DNA of 64,000 bases from Vibrio sp. 99-8-1 (GTDB taxonomy: Bacteria > Pseudomonadota > Gammaproteobacteria > Enterobacterales > Vibrionaceae), in contig NZ_VTXE01000009.1 of NCBI RefSeq assembly GCF_013114595.1, forward strand, positions 62,001 to 126,000, given 5' to 3'. A model generated the notes under the pieces. That model ran no database searches. It saw only the letters and a list, made by a program, of their open reading frames with translations, and was not told the DNA's origin. Below are positions 1 to 8,751 of the stretch, one piece after another. Numbering within the stretch: position 1 is the stretch's first letter; every line of letters starts with the position of its first letter. The translations under genes were made by a program, and so were the position numbers.

Positions 1-69
1 GATTGCTATCACAAACAAAGTAACGACGGCAAACCCCAGTACAATGCGCTGAATAAGCGATAATTGCAT
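1..69 (-). CDS. Methyl-accepting chemotaxis protein, N-terminus only (partial)
   Basis: Only the first 23 codons lie in the window; the gene runs off the left edge. They read as a short charged start followed by a hydrophobic helix (MQLSLIQRIVLGFAVVTLF), the usual start of a membrane chemoreceptor, with the first transmembrane segment at about residues 7-23. The ATG at 69-67 is preceded by AGAGG six bases upstream, which supports this start. The family call rests only on the look of the N-terminus, so another single-pass sensor cannot be excluded. Confidence 0.55.
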   Translation of the reverse strand, partial: MQLSLIQRIVLGFAVVTLFVIAI

Positions 70-284
70 CACAAACCTCTATACATTAAGTAAATTTAAC
101 TTTTAGTTACATCTAAAAGATTGTATCGGCCTAGCATACTGATAGTTTAGTTAAAATATTGTAAAAATAACATTTTATTAGAATTATCATACGGTATATG
201 TCATAGCTACCATAACCGAAACTACTGAGTAAGTTTGTTAATCAATTATCACTTTTTCAAGATATTATAGAAGAGGGATACGCT

Positions 285-698
285 TTACTCTTCTTCTTCA
301 CCTTCTTCTTCATAAACGGCATCTTCACCTTCATAGAAAGTGCCCCAACCATCATAAATAATGTCGTATTTTTCAGCTAGATTAACCAGTTTTTCAACTT
401 GCTCATCGATAAGTTTAGCATCTAACGCAGATTCCATAGTGGCATCGCAGCACAACAAACGGTTGCCGTCTTCATCCTCTGTCTCTTCTGCTTCTAAAAC
501 TTCAAAACCCAGTTTAAACGCTTCAACCACGGCTTTTTCTAGCTTATCAAAATCCTCAGCAAAAAAATGATGCTCAATATCGTAAAGAGAGTCAGGATCA
601 CTTCCATCTTCTAACAGAGCAGCAATAATCGCCCTTGTCTCTTCTTTTTGGATCGCCAATAACTCTTCTACAGATAGATATTCATCTTCATGAGACAT
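285..698 (-). CDS. rraB: Ribonuclease E inhibitor RraB
   Basis: A 137-residue acidic protein matching RraB, which binds the C-terminal region of RNase E and changes which mRNAs are cut. The length is the usual one (about 138 in E. coli). Family blocks visible are [11 protein letters not shown] near residue 40, the Leu/Val-rich helix after it, [10 protein letters not shown] near residue 115, and a Glu-rich tail. The open frame extends 52 codons further upstream, but the ATG at 698 has a GGAG eight bases before it and starts the conserved part, so it is preferred. It stands alone between a chemoreceptor gene and the arginine region, which gives no functional hint. Confidence 0.9.
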   Translation of the reverse strand: MSHEDEYLSVEELLAIQKEETRAIIAALLEDGSDPDSLYDIEHHFFAEDFDKLEKAVVEAFKLGFEVLEAEETEDEDGNRLLCCDATMESALDAKLIDEQVEKLVNLAEKYDIIYDGWGTFYEGEDAVYEEEGEEEE

Positions 699-1309
699 GT
701 GTGTACTCCGGATAACAATTGAGGAAAAAAGATCGCCGTGAATATGGCATGCTTTTATTTGAAATGCCACCAGCAATCGCAGATAGCATAGCAAAAAAGC
801 GGCTTTTATTGATCTACTTGTTGAGGATTTTTCAAAATGATCATCATTGATCATCCTTCTATTATAGTACGAGCATGTCTATAAAGAGCAGACGACGGCT
901 CCACGTCAGAACTTCGAAAAATAGCCTTTCATTAAGGCACTCCGCAATTCAGAACAAAATCATGTTGCCTTCGCCGTTTTGTCATTCACTAAAAGTGGAT
1001 GGTTACCACAATTAACCAATCACACATGACCGAACCTCATCAAAAATAGGATTAATTCATTTATAAACAACAACTTAAAATCTTTTCTAGATCTTCATTA
1101 TTGTTGTGAATTTGCATAATAACTCAAATCCCACCTTTGTATTTTTCATTATAAAACTCCACTACAATCACTAAAAAAGCACAAAGTTAGAGTAGTAGAC
1201 TAAAACTTCTTACCTTCTTAGTTATTATCACTATTCCACCAGTTTGCATATTTGCAGCAAGCTTGCCATATATAAAGAGAGGCACATTAAATAGAGGTTA
1301 GGATAAATA
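699..1309. other. Intergenic region between rraB and arcA1
   Basis: This 611-base gap separates divergently transcribed rraB and arcA1, so it must hold both promoters. It is AT-rich, with homopolymer runs between 1040 and 1160. No open frame with a convincing ribosome site, no tRNA and no terminator-like hairpin was seen. I found no good ARG box (TGAAT-4-ATTCA) and no good FNR box (TTGAT-4-ATCAA) ahead of arcA1, unlike the stretch ahead of arcA2. Confidence 0.5.
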
Positions 1310-2530
1310 ATGAATCGTTTATATGTTGGGTCGGAAGTCGGTCAGTTAAAACGTGTACTGTTAAATAGGCCAGAAAGAGCATTAACTCACCTTACTCCTT
1401 CAAATTGCCAAGAACTTCTGTTTGATGATGTGTTAGCGGTAGAAGCGGCAGGAGAAGAGCACGATATCTTTGCCAAAACATTGGTATCACAAGGTGTCGA
1501 TGTTCTGCTGCTACATAACCTACTGGTTGAAACGCTTGAAGTTGAACAAGCAAAAGAGTGGCTGTTAACCAATCAAATATCTGATTATCGATTTGGGCCT
1601 ACTTTTGCCAGCGATTTAAGACATTATCTGGCAGAAATGACCAATGAATCATTGGCCACAATCCTACTCGGAGGTTTAGCCTATTCTGAGCTGCCGATTC
1701 AGTCCAACTCTATGCTGCCAAAAATGCACCGTCCTCTCGACTTTGTTATTGAACCACTACCGAATCATCTATTTACTAGAGACACCTCTTGCTGGGTTTA
1801 TGGTGGCGTATCTCTCAATCCTATGATGAAAGCCGCTCGACAGCGAGAAACAAACCATTTGCGTGCCATCTATCGTTGGCACCCGATTTTCGCAGAGCAA
1901 CCTTTTATTAACTACTTTGGTAACGACGACTGTCATTATGACAACTCCACAATCGAAGGTGGCGACGTACTGGTGATAGGTAAAGGCGCAGTACTTATCG
2001 GTATGTCAGAACGAACCACACCACAAGGGGTAGAAAACTTTGCCGCCTCGCTGTTCAAATCTGGTCAAGCGAAGGAAGTGATTGCACTGAATTTGCCCAA
2101 GCACCGTTCTTGTATGCATCTTGATACCGTCATGACCCATATGGACATCGATACTTTCTCTGTATACCCAGAGATCATTAATCAAAACTTAGAAACATGG
2201 CGCCTAAGTCCCAAAAATAACCAAGAGATGAAAGTAGAACAGAAGCCAAGCTATATGGCGGCGATTGAAAGTGCTCTCAATATCGACCAATTGAAGTTAA
2301 TAACCACTGGTGGCAACAGCTATGAAGCGGAACGGGAACAGTGGAATGATGCCAACAATGTGCTAACGGTTAAACCGGGTGTGGTTATTGGCTACGAGCG
2401 CAATATTTATACCAATGAGAAGTATGATAAAGCGGGCATTAAAGTACTGACCATTCCAGGTAATGAACTAGGACGAGGACGAGGTGGCGCAAGATGCATG
2501 AGTTGCCCAATTGAACGAGATGGGATTTAG
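1310..2530 (+). CDS. arcA: Arginine deiminase, copy 1
   Basis: A 406-residue arginine deiminase that hydrolyses L-arginine to L-citrulline and ammonia in the cytoplasm. Guanidino-group modifying enzyme residues are in place: Asp158 in FTRDT, Glu216 and Asp219 in EGGD, His270 and Asp272 in MHLDT, and the nucleophile Cys396 in RCMSCP. The residue before the nucleophile is Arg; it is His in Pseudomonas ArcA. It is the same length as the second copy at 9468 and similar throughout, but uses a broader set of codons. It leads a module with a LysR regulator, an opine dehydrogenase family gene and a carrier, without its own carbamate kinase or ornithine carbamoyltransferase. GAGGTTAGGA lies upstream of the ATG. 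Confidence 0.93.
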   Translation: MNRLYVGSEVGQLKRVLLNRPERALTHLTPSNCQELLFDDVLAVEAAGEEHDIFAKTLVSQGVDVLLLHNLLVETLEVEQAKEWLLTNQISDYRFGPTFASDLRHYLAEMTNESLATILLGGLAYSELPIQSNSMLPKMHRPLDFVIEPLPNHLFTRDTSCWVYGGVSLNPMMKAARQRETNHLRAIYRWHPIFAEQPFINYFGNDDCHYDNSTIEGGDVLVIGKGAVLIGMSERTTPQGVENFAASLFKSGQAKEVIALNLPKHRSCMHLDTVMTHMDIDTFSVYPEIINQNLETWRLSPKNNQEMKVEQKPSYMAAIESALNIDQLKLITTGGNSYEAEREQWNDANNVLTVKPGVVIGYERNIYTNEKYDKAGIKVLTIPGNELGRGRGGARCMSCPIERDGI

Positions 2531-2637
2531 GTTGCCCTATCAGGCATTTATTTTTCAGTAATGTATTTCCGCTCGAAAAAAAAAGAGAGTATTTCTGTTA
2601 GCTTGCACCTTTCTCATACACAGAGGTTATGTAATCT

Positions 2638-3594
2638 TTGGCAAGCAACATTAAACTCTCTCAATTGAATGCATTCAGAGCAATAGTAGAATGCAAAACC
2701 GTTACAGCGGCATCTGATCAACTAAGTATCAGCCAACCCGCAGTCAGCCGACTATTGTCCGGACTGGAAGAACAAATTGGCTTTCAGTTATTTAACCGGA
2801 CAAAAAACAGTTTAACTCTAAGTGATGAGGGGCAAGCTTTTTATTTAGAAGTAGCGAAAGTGTTCGATGTAGTGTCAGGTTTAACATGTTCTGCCAATGC
2901 AATAAAACAGGGACACTTTGGATCTCTAAACATTGCCGCAATGCCACTACTATCCAATGCCTTCTTGCCTAGAATTTTAGCAACACTAATACAGCATGCA
3001 CCACAGCTAAAAGTGAGCTTTAAAACCTATCGCTCGGAAGAAGTTATACGTCAAATACAGAGCCAAACTACCGATATAGGCTTTGCCTTGGTCAATGAGC
3101 CAATAGCAGGAGTGTTAGCTCAACGTATTGAATGCCAATGCGTCTGTTTAATCCCTGCGTCCTTTACTCTTTCTCAAAAAAAGATCATTGATGTTGTAGA
3201 TATAGCGGAACAACGACTGATCAGGCATGAAAAAGACAATAATCAACGACACCTAGATAATTTATTTCGGAGATATAATCTAAATACCGTTGAGCAGGTT
3301 GAAGTATCCTTAGCGAATACAGCTGCCGCTTTAGTAAGAGAGGGAGTGGGCTTAACTATTACCGATCCTTTTACCGCGATTATGGCGAGTGAACATAGTA
3401 GTGTCGTCATGCGACCATTAGCATTTAATCTCACTTTTCAGTTCGATATTCTCTACCCCGCACTACGTCCTATTCACAGATATTCAGAACAATTTATAGA
3501 ACAATTTGTATTATTAGCAAATGACTTAGGAATAGAGTTAAAGATATCGGCAATAAGAAATTTATCTGATGATATTGCGCCACCTCACAAGTAA
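2638..3594 (+). CDS. LysR-family transcriptional regulator
   Basis: A 318-residue LysR-type regulator: N-terminal winged helix-turn-helix (about residues 6-65, with SISQPAVSRLLSGLEEQIGF) and a periplasmic-binding-like effector domain (about 90-295). The start is TTG at 2638, because an in-frame stop lies six bases before it and AGAGG lies about eleven bases upstream. The wording of the DNA-binding domain recalls the OccR/NocR group, which controls octopine and nopaline catabolism in Agrobacterium; that likeness is from memory and is not an identification. It sits 107 bases after arcA1 and 172 before the opine dehydrogenase gene, on the same strand, so it probably controls this module in response to arginine or an opine. 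Confidence 0.88.
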   Translation: MASNIKLSQLNAFRAIVECKTVTAASDQLSISQPAVSRLLSGLEEQIGFQLFNRTKNSLTLSDEGQAFYLEVAKVFDVVSGLTCSANAIKQGHFGSLNIAAMPLLSNAFLPRILATLIQHAPQLKVSFKTYRSEEVIRQIQSQTTDIGFALVNEPIAGVLAQRIECQCVCLIPASFTLSQKKIIDVVDIAEQRLIRHEKDNNQRHLDNLFRRYNLNTVEQVEVSLANTAAALVREGVGLTITDPFTAIMASEHSSVVMRPLAFNLTFQFDILYPALRPIHRYSEQFIEQFVLLANDLGIELKISAIRNLSDDIAPPHK

Positions 3595-3766
3595 CACGGA
3601 CTAACAATAATAAAAATCACCAAGAAATAACGATAACATTCAATAGGTTAAACATAACCTGCATTTCAGTATAACCAAACCACATACTGCTTTGTTGACA
3701 GATCATTGTTCATTCAATCTCCCCCCTTTTAGGCTAAAAAAACACTCTGGCGTAAAAGGAAAAGTA

Positions 3767-4876
3767 ATGACGACACATATTTCAGTTATTGGCTCTGGTA
3801 ATGCAGGCTTAACGGCGGCTTATCATTTTTCATATCAAGGTTCTAAGGTCTGTTTATTTGGCTCTAAAGGTTTTGATCAACCGCTTATTGATATAGAGCA
3901 GAACGGTGGAATCGAAGCATTAGCGTCATATAATGACGTACCACTGTGTTTCTCTGGTCATAGAGCCATAGAAAAGACTACACGGGACATTAAAGATGCC
4001 GTTGAATATTCAGATATTCTCGTTTTACCTGTCCCTTCATTTGCTCAAGAACCTCTGTTTATCGATATGTTGCCCCATCTTAAAGATGGGCAAATCATAG
4101 TGTTAATGCCCGGAAATTATGGTTCTCTGGTTCTCAACAAAATAAAAAATGAGCAAGGTTACGGCAACTTAGACATTACTTTCGTCGATGCTATATCTAT
4201 ACCTTGGGCAACGCGTATCGTTGAACCTGCCAAGATCGCGATTCTAGGAATAAAAGAGTTCTTACCTATTGCGACTTTTCCTTCCGATAGAATCGATGCA
4301 GTTATAGATAAACTGTCTCCATTCATGCCACTTCCGTTAACCTCTCTTGAAAATGTCCTCTGTGCTGGATTAGAGAATATCAACTTTGGAGGACATCCTT
4401 TACTTACGACATTAAATATTGGACTGCTGGAAAACTTCAGTGGCAATTTCAACTACTACAAAGACTGTTGTTCCGTTTCCACTGCTAAGGCTGCTGCGGT
4501 TATGGACAAAGAGCGCTTAGCGGTAGGCAATGCATTAGGGTTGAACTTGCAAAGCGAGCTTAATGCCATGAATGCCCTTTATGCGATGAACTGCAATAGC
4601 GTATATGAAATAAACCGTACTTCAGAAACCCATGGAAAACTCAACAGTGCTCCAGATTCTGCACAGAGTCGATACATCACTGAAGACGCCGCTTATTTAT
4701 TAGTTCCCTGTTTTGAGCTTGGTAAATTAGCTGGCGTTGAAACTCCCATCGTCTCTTCATGCTTACACATAAATAGCGCATACAACGATACAGACTATTT
4801 TATCCATGGCCGAACTTTAGAAAAAATGGGGCTAAAAGACATGTCACTTCAGGAAATAAAAGAATACGTCGCCTAG
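3767..4876 (+). CDS. NAD/NADP octopine/nopaline dehydrogenase family protein
   Basis: A 369-residue two-domain dehydrogenase. The N-terminal Rossmann fold has G-S-G-N-A-G at residues 9-14. The C-terminal opine dehydrogenase domain has NFGGHPLLTTLN, with His210 matching the catalytic His of scallop octopine dehydrogenase, and RYITEDAAYLLVP near residue 303. Family members reversibly join or split an amino acid (Arg, Ala, Gly, taurine) and a keto acid such as pyruvate. Next to arginine deiminase, the likeliest role is oxidation of octopine or nopaline to arginine plus a keto acid; the substrate is inference. No nicotianamine-synthase-like gene is present, so an opine metallophore role is unlikely. 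The ATG at 3767 follows AAAAGGAAAAG; the open frame extends 25 codons further up without an equally good site. Confidence 0.82.
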   Translation: MTTHISVIGSGNAGLTAAYHFSYQGSKVCLFGSKGFDQPLIDIEQNGGIEALASYNDVPLCFSGHRAIEKTTRDIKDAVEYSDILVLPVPSFAQEPLFIDMLPHLKDGQIIVLMPGNYGSLVLNKIKNEQGYGNLDITFVDAISIPWATRIVEPAKIAILGIKEFLPIATFPSDRIDAVIDKLSPFMPLPLTSLENVLCAGLENINFGGHPLLTTLNIGLLENFSGNFNYYKDCCSVSTAKAAAVMDKERLAVGNALGLNLQSELNAMNALYAMNCNSVYEINRTSETHGKLNSAPDSAQSRYITEDAAYLLVPCFELGKLAGVETPIVSSCLHINSAYNDTDYFIHGRTLEKMGLKDMSLQEIKEYVA

Positions 4877-4878
4877 TT

Positions 4879-4975
4879 ACCTAAGGTCTGTTGCCACTTA
4901 ATACAAGGCAACAGCTATAAGACCAACAGACCCTAACTAATGCATTTCATATCGAAATTACCTTAGGATTATCCA
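4879..4975 (+). promoter_or_regulatory. Switch-like structured leader of yfcC1 (candidate cis-acting RNA)
   Basis: The 99 bases between the dehydrogenase stop and the yfcC1 ATG contain several long exact complements. P1 pairs CCTAAGGT (4880-4887) with ACCTTAGG (4960-4967), which covers the AGGA ribosome site. P2 pairs CTGTTGCC (4888-4895) with GGCAACAG (4907-4914) and stacks directly on P1. P3 is ATTTC/GAAAT (4944-4958). An alternative nine-base helix, GGTCTGTTG (4885-4893) with CAACAGACC (4924-4932), breaks P2 and part of P1. The layout resembles a riboswitch controlling translation. It matches no class I know, and was read by eye without folding. Confidence 0.5.
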
Positions 4976-6382
4976 ATGAAAAAACTAAAATTTCCTTCTG
5001 CTTATACGATTTTAATGATACTTACCGTTTTGATGGCAGCATTAACATGGTTAATTCCCGCCGGACAATATCAGATGGAAGAGAACCAAGCTTTAGGCCG
5101 TATGGTCCCTGTTGTGGGTTCTTATCACTCTGTAGAAGCCAACCCTCAAACTGTTATTGATATCATCATGGCACCTATACAAGGGTTCTATGACCCCTCG
5201 AGTTACGCAGCCAGAGCAATTGACGTTGCACTTTTTGTTTTAATTATCGGTGGCTATTTGGCCGTTGTGACCCGAACCGGGGCAATAGATGCAGGTATAT
5301 CTGCAACTATGAACAAGTTACATGGTAGAGAAAAATGGATGATTCCAATTTTGATGGGATTATTTGCGTTAGGAGGCACCGTCTACGGTATGGCGGAAGA
5401 GACGATCCCATTTTATGCCCTTCTTATTCCCGTCATGATTGCCGCAGGGTATGACTCGATAGTTGCTGTCGCCATCATCATGATTGGAGCAGGAATTGGT
5501 TGTCTAGGTTCAACAATTAACCCGTTTGCTACCGTTATTGCCTCAAACGCGGCCGAAGTAAACTTTATGGAAGGTATTTGGCTAAGAATAGCGATACTTC
5601 TTATTGGATGGATAATTTGTGTTTACTACGTAATGCGCTACGCAGAGAAAGTTAAACAAGATCCATCATGCTCAGTTGTGTACCATCAAAAGCTCGATAA
5701 TGAACGGATATTTTTGCACAACAAAGCACAGAGCGCTCCTGAACTGACATCTGTTCGAAAATTAATTTTAGCCATATTTGGCTTCTCTTTTGCACTAATG
5801 ATTTGGGGAGTATCTGTTGGTGGCTGGTGGATGGCAGAGTTGTCCGCCCTATTTATCGCATCGAGTATTATTGTGGGGCTTATTGGTCAATTGTCAGAAG
5901 AAGAGTTAACCCGTAGTTTTATTGACGGAGCTAAAGATCTGCTTGGGGTCGCCATTATTATTGCGATTGCTCGTGGCTTAGTGGTCATAATGGACAACGG
6001 TAATATCACACACACTATCCTAAATTATGCAGAAGGATTGCTAGCCGATCTCCCGCAGATTCTCTTTATTAATGCCATTTACTGGATAGAAGTCGTGATG
6101 TGTTTAGTGATTCCTTCTTCGTCCGGTTTAGCCGTGCTATCTATGCCTATTTTAGCTCCACTAGCAGACTTTGCAGGAGTAGGAAGAGAGTTAGTTGTTA
6201 CGGCATTTCAGTCAGCTTCTGGATTGCCCAACTTGGTCACACCAACTTCAGGTGTTGTCATGGGTGGATTAGCCATCGGCCGAGTCAGCTATTCAACCTG
6301 GTTAAAGTTTATTGGCCCCCTACTCATTACATTAACCGTGGTTATAATGCTCCTTCTAAGTATTGGCACAATCGCTAGTTAA
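4976..6382 (+). CDS. YfcC-family membrane transporter, copy 1 (putative arginine/opine carrier)
   Basis: A 468-residue polytopic inner-membrane protein of the YfcC/DcuC-like family, often named putative basic amino acid antiporter. It opens with KFPSAYTILMILTVLMAALTW (helix about 8-28). Re-entrant-looking stretches GTVYGMAEETIPFY and GAGIGCLGSTINPF follow near residues 140-185, and PSSSGLAVLSMPI lies near 380. These blocks are shared with the copy at 7108. It ends the arcA1-lysR-dehydrogenase module and is 99 bases from the dehydrogenase stop, so it is probably in the same transcript. Likely cargo is arginine in exchange for ornithine or citrulline, or an opine; this is inferred from neighbours. 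Its ribosome site lies inside a possible RNA switch. Confidence 0.85.
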   Translation: MKKLKFPSAYTILMILTVLMAALTWLIPAGQYQMEENQALGRMVPVVGSYHSVEANPQTVIDIIMAPIQGFYDPSSYAARAIDVALFVLIIGGYLAVVTRTGAIDAGISATMNKLHGREKWMIPILMGLFALGGTVYGMAEETIPFYALLIPVMIAAGYDSIVAVAIIMIGAGIGCLGSTINPFATVIASNAAEVNFMEGIWLRIAILLIGWIICVYYVMRYAEKVKQDPSCSVVYHQKLDNERIFLHNKAQSAPELTSVRKLILAIFGFSFALMIWGVSVGGWWMAELSALFIASSIIVGLIGQLSEEELTRSFIDGAKDLLGVAIIIAIARGLVVIMDNGNITHTILNYAEGLLADLPQILFINAIYWIEVVMCLVIPSSSGLAVLSMPILAPLADFAGVGRELVVTAFQSASGLPNLVTPTSGVVMGGLAIGRVSYSTWLKFIGPLLITLTVVIMLLLSIGTIAS

Positions 6383-6420
6383 TAGAGGATTAAGCCAGTA
6401 ACCTCGCACTAGATCACACT

Positions 6421-6455
6421 AAAAAACCACGAATATGCTGATGTCGTGGTTTTTT
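6421..6455 (+). terminator. Rho-independent terminator after yfcC1
   Basis: AAAAAACCACGA and TCGTGGTTTTTT form a perfect stem around an 11-base loop, with the T run making the 3' side. It lies 38 bases after the yfcC1 stop and closes the first arginine module. Confidence 0.85.
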
Positions 6456-6469
6456 CTACTTGAAAGAGT

Positions 6470-6483
6470 TTGATTCAAGTCAA
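6470..6483 (+). promoter_or_regulatory. Candidate FNR binding site
   Basis: TTGATTCAAGTCAA matches the FNR consensus TTGAT-N4-ATCAA at nine of ten positions. A weak -10-like TATTCA lies about 30 bases downstream (6504-6509), a spacing that would suit an FNR-activated promoter. It would drive yfcC2 with a leader of nearly 600 bases, which is long, so the assignment is tentative. Confidence 0.35.
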
Positions 6484-7008
6484 ATATCCATCATTTAGTT
6501 CTCTATTCACTATCCATCAAATAAATTGCATAAAGTTGCGTTTTATTCAGAACTAGCAGACAAGTACATGGTTAGCTCAGTAAATCTTACCGCATAAAAC
6601 TTTATTCGATTTCATGTTAATACGGCCTGTTGATGAAGAAATTTGCAAGAACTGGTAAAAAAACTGCATAATCTCCAAATGATCAAATACGTAACAAACA
6701 CATATTCACCCACATTTCATTAAGACTTACCCACAAACAACTATCTTTAGATTTTTTTTAGATATTTTGTACCACATAAAATGTGAAGAACCACAAAGTT
6801 CACTATTCAACTAAGTCCTAATATCTACCCATCAAGTTATTAACCAAACTGTGGTTACGAGCTTAGAGCAAAAAGTAAATACTTTTTCGATTAGTGAGAT
6901 AAATTTCATGACTATTTTAATTTGCTCAAGTGAGTGCAAAGCGTTTATGAAAATAAAACAGACTTTCAATTCATCATAAATGACAAGCGTTACAAATTTA
7001 CCCTTTTT

Positions 7009-7107
7009 CTAAGCACCTGCTTAGAGTCCTCTTTTGCGCTAATGAAATACTTAGCGTGCTATTTCACACCCCAAATATATGATTGATTTGGGTGTAAGGA
7101 GATAACC
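7009..7107 (+). promoter_or_regulatory. Three-hairpin leader of yfcC2 (candidate cis-acting RNA)
   Basis: Three stem-loops stand in a row. CTAAGC-ACCT-GCTTAG is at 7009-7024. CGCTAA-8-TTAGCG is at 7037-7056. ACACCCCAAAT (7066-7076) pairs with ATTTGGGTGT (7086-7095) with one bulged C. The last stem ends at the ribosome site AAGGAG (7096-7101), six bases before the yfcC2 ATG. AGCAC (7012-7016) can also pair with GTGCT (7056-7060), so an alternative fold exists. It matches no riboswitch class I recognise. Confidence 0.45.
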
Positions 7108-8553
7108 ATGACAACTGAAACCGTAAAAAACGAAGGAAAAAAAGGCTTTTTCGCCAATTTTAAATTTCCTTCAGCCTACACCATTCTATTTGCGCTAATC
7201 GCAATAGTTGCTTTATTCACTTGGATTGTTCCAGCTGGTCAGTATGACCGTGCGATGAACGAAGATCTTGGTCGTGAAGTACCGATTGCTGGCACATATA
7301 AAGCTGTTGATAGTAACCCACAAGGTGTTATCGACGTTCTTCTTGCTCCTATTGATGGTTTCTATGACCATAACTCTTATGAAGCAGCGGCAATTGACGT
7401 ATCACTATTTATCCTAATCATTGGTGGCTTCTTAGGGTTAGTAACTAAGACAGGCGCAATTGATGCGGGTATCGAAAGAGTAACTCATCGCTTAGAAGGG
7501 CGAGAAGAGTTAATGATACCAATATTGATGGCACTATTTGCTGCCGGCGGTACTGTTTACGGTATGGCTGAAGAATCACTACCATTCTATACCCTACTTG
7601 TTCCAGTTATGATGGCAGCTCGTTTTGACCCAGTTGTAGCGGCAGCAACCGTTCTTCTTGGTGCTGGTATTGGTACTCTTGGTTCAACAATCAACCCATT
7701 TGCTACTGTAATTGCGGCGAATGCAGCAGGTATTCCATTTACTACAGGTATGGCTCTTCGTATCGGTATCCTGGTTATCGGTTGGGTTCTTTGTGTTGGC
7801 TATGTAATGCGTTATGCAAAAATGGTTCGCGCAGACAAAACTAAATCTATCGTTTTTGATAAGTACGAAGAAAACAAAGCTCACTTCCTAGGTGAAAACG
7901 CGGGTGAATCTTTAGAGTTCACAGGTACTCGTAAACTGATTCTTTGCCTATTTGGTGCAGCATTCGGTATCATGATCTACGGTGTTGCTGTTGCAGGCTG
8001 GTGGATGGCAGAAATTTCTGCGATGTTCCTTGGCGCAACAATCATCATTGGCTTGGTTGCTCGCATGAGCGAAGAAGATTTTGTAACTAGCTTTATTGAT
8101 GGTGCTAGAGACCTACTAGGCGTTGCATTAATCATTGGTATTGCTCGTGGTATCGTAGTTATTATGGACCGCGGCATGATCACAGATACAATTTTGAACT
8201 CTGCAGAGCATATTGTAACTGGCCTATCTTCTATCATGTTCATCAACGTAATGTACTGGTTAGAAATTTTACTATCTTTCTTAGTACCTTCTTCATCTGG
8301 TCTGGCGGTATTGACTATGCCTATCATGGCTCCACTTGCTGACTTCGCTGGTGTTGGTCGTGACCTAGTAGTGACTGCTTACCAATCTGCATCTGGTATT
8401 GTTAACCTATTGACACCAACATCTGCTGTTGTAATGGGTGGTCTAGCCATCGCTCGTGTACCATATGTACGCTGGGTTAAATGGGTAATGCCTCTAGTTG
8501 GAATGCTAACTGTTCTAATCATGGGTATGCTAAGTATTGGTGCAATCCTTTAA
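7108..8553 (+). CDS. YfcC-family membrane transporter, copy 2 (putative arginine/ornithine antiporter)
   Basis: A 481-residue paralogue of the carrier at 4976, with a 13-residue longer N-terminus and the same blocks: FPSAYTILFALIAIVALFTW, GTVYGMAEESLPFY, GAGIGTLGSTINPF and PSSSGLAVLTMPIMAPLADF. It is an inner-membrane protein with about a dozen helices. It lies ahead of arcA2-arcC-argF, where other bacteria keep arcD, so arginine/ornithine exchange is the natural role; no experiment known to me is implied. Its codons (many GGT, GCT, CGT) point to strong expression, unlike copy 1. It ends with its own terminator, so it is transcribed apart from arcA2. The ATG is six bases after AAGGAG. Confidence 0.88.
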   Translation: MTTETVKNEGKKGFFANFKFPSAYTILFALIAIVALFTWIVPAGQYDRAMNEDLGREVPIAGTYKAVDSNPQGVIDVLLAPIDGFYDHNSYEAAAIDVSLFILIIGGFLGLVTKTGAIDAGIERVTHRLEGREELMIPILMALFAAGGTVYGMAEESLPFYTLLVPVMMAARFDPVVAAATVLLGAGIGTLGSTINPFATVIAANAAGIPFTTGMALRIGILVIGWVLCVGYVMRYAKMVRADKTKSIVFDKYEENKAHFLGENAGESLEFTGTRKLILCLFGAAFGIMIYGVAVAGWWMAEISAMFLGATIIIGLVARMSEEDFVTSFIDGARDLLGVALIIGIARGIVVIMDRGMITDTILNSAEHIVTGLSSIMFINVMYWLEILLSFLVPSSSGLAVLTMPIMAPLADFAGVGRDLVVTAYQSASGIVNLLTPTSAVVMGGLAIARVPYVRWVKWVMPLVGMLTVLIMGMLSIGAIL

Positions 8554-8570
8554 TTGCCATTTGATACAAG

Positions 8571-8597
8571 AAAAACCGCCGTAATGGCGGTTTTTTT
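8571..8597 (+). terminator. Rho-independent terminator after yfcC2
   Basis: AAAAACCGCC-GTAAT-GGCGGTTTTTTT makes a compact GC stem with a T run, 18 bases after the yfcC2 stop. It separates the carrier gene from arcA2. Confidence 0.9.
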
Positions 8598-8751
8598 ATC
8601 GCTAGAAAATACTCTCTGCATAAATGAATAAACTCATCTTTAATCAACCTGTAATAATCACTATCTTACTTCATTCAATGACGGTTCTTGTTACAAGCAA
8701 TTCACCTTCAGCCAGTACTAACCGCCAAAGCCAACCACTTCGCTCAAGCAA

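Larger units (their letters stand above)
6383..7107 (+). other. Intergenic region between yfcC1 and yfcC2
   Basis: This 725-base stretch has no credible gene. It holds the yfcC1 terminator (6421-6455), an FNR-like site (6470-6483), a long AT-rich central part with nothing recognisable, and three consecutive hairpins just ahead of yfcC2 (7009-7095). The promoter of yfcC2 must lie here. Confidence 0.6.

Noticed and set aside
1102..1131. ARG box before arcA1
   Set aside because: The TGAATTTGCAT stretch matches only one half-site; the second half is poor.
3767..4876. Dehydrogenase as part of an opine metallophore (staphylopine-type) system
   Set aside because: No nicotianamine-synthase-like gene and no metallophore ABC transporter or exporter in the neighbourhood; the neighbours are arginine genes.
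7977..8327. 116-codon open frame antisense to yfcC2
   Set aside because: It lies wholly inside a clear transporter gene and has the composition of a mirror frame.
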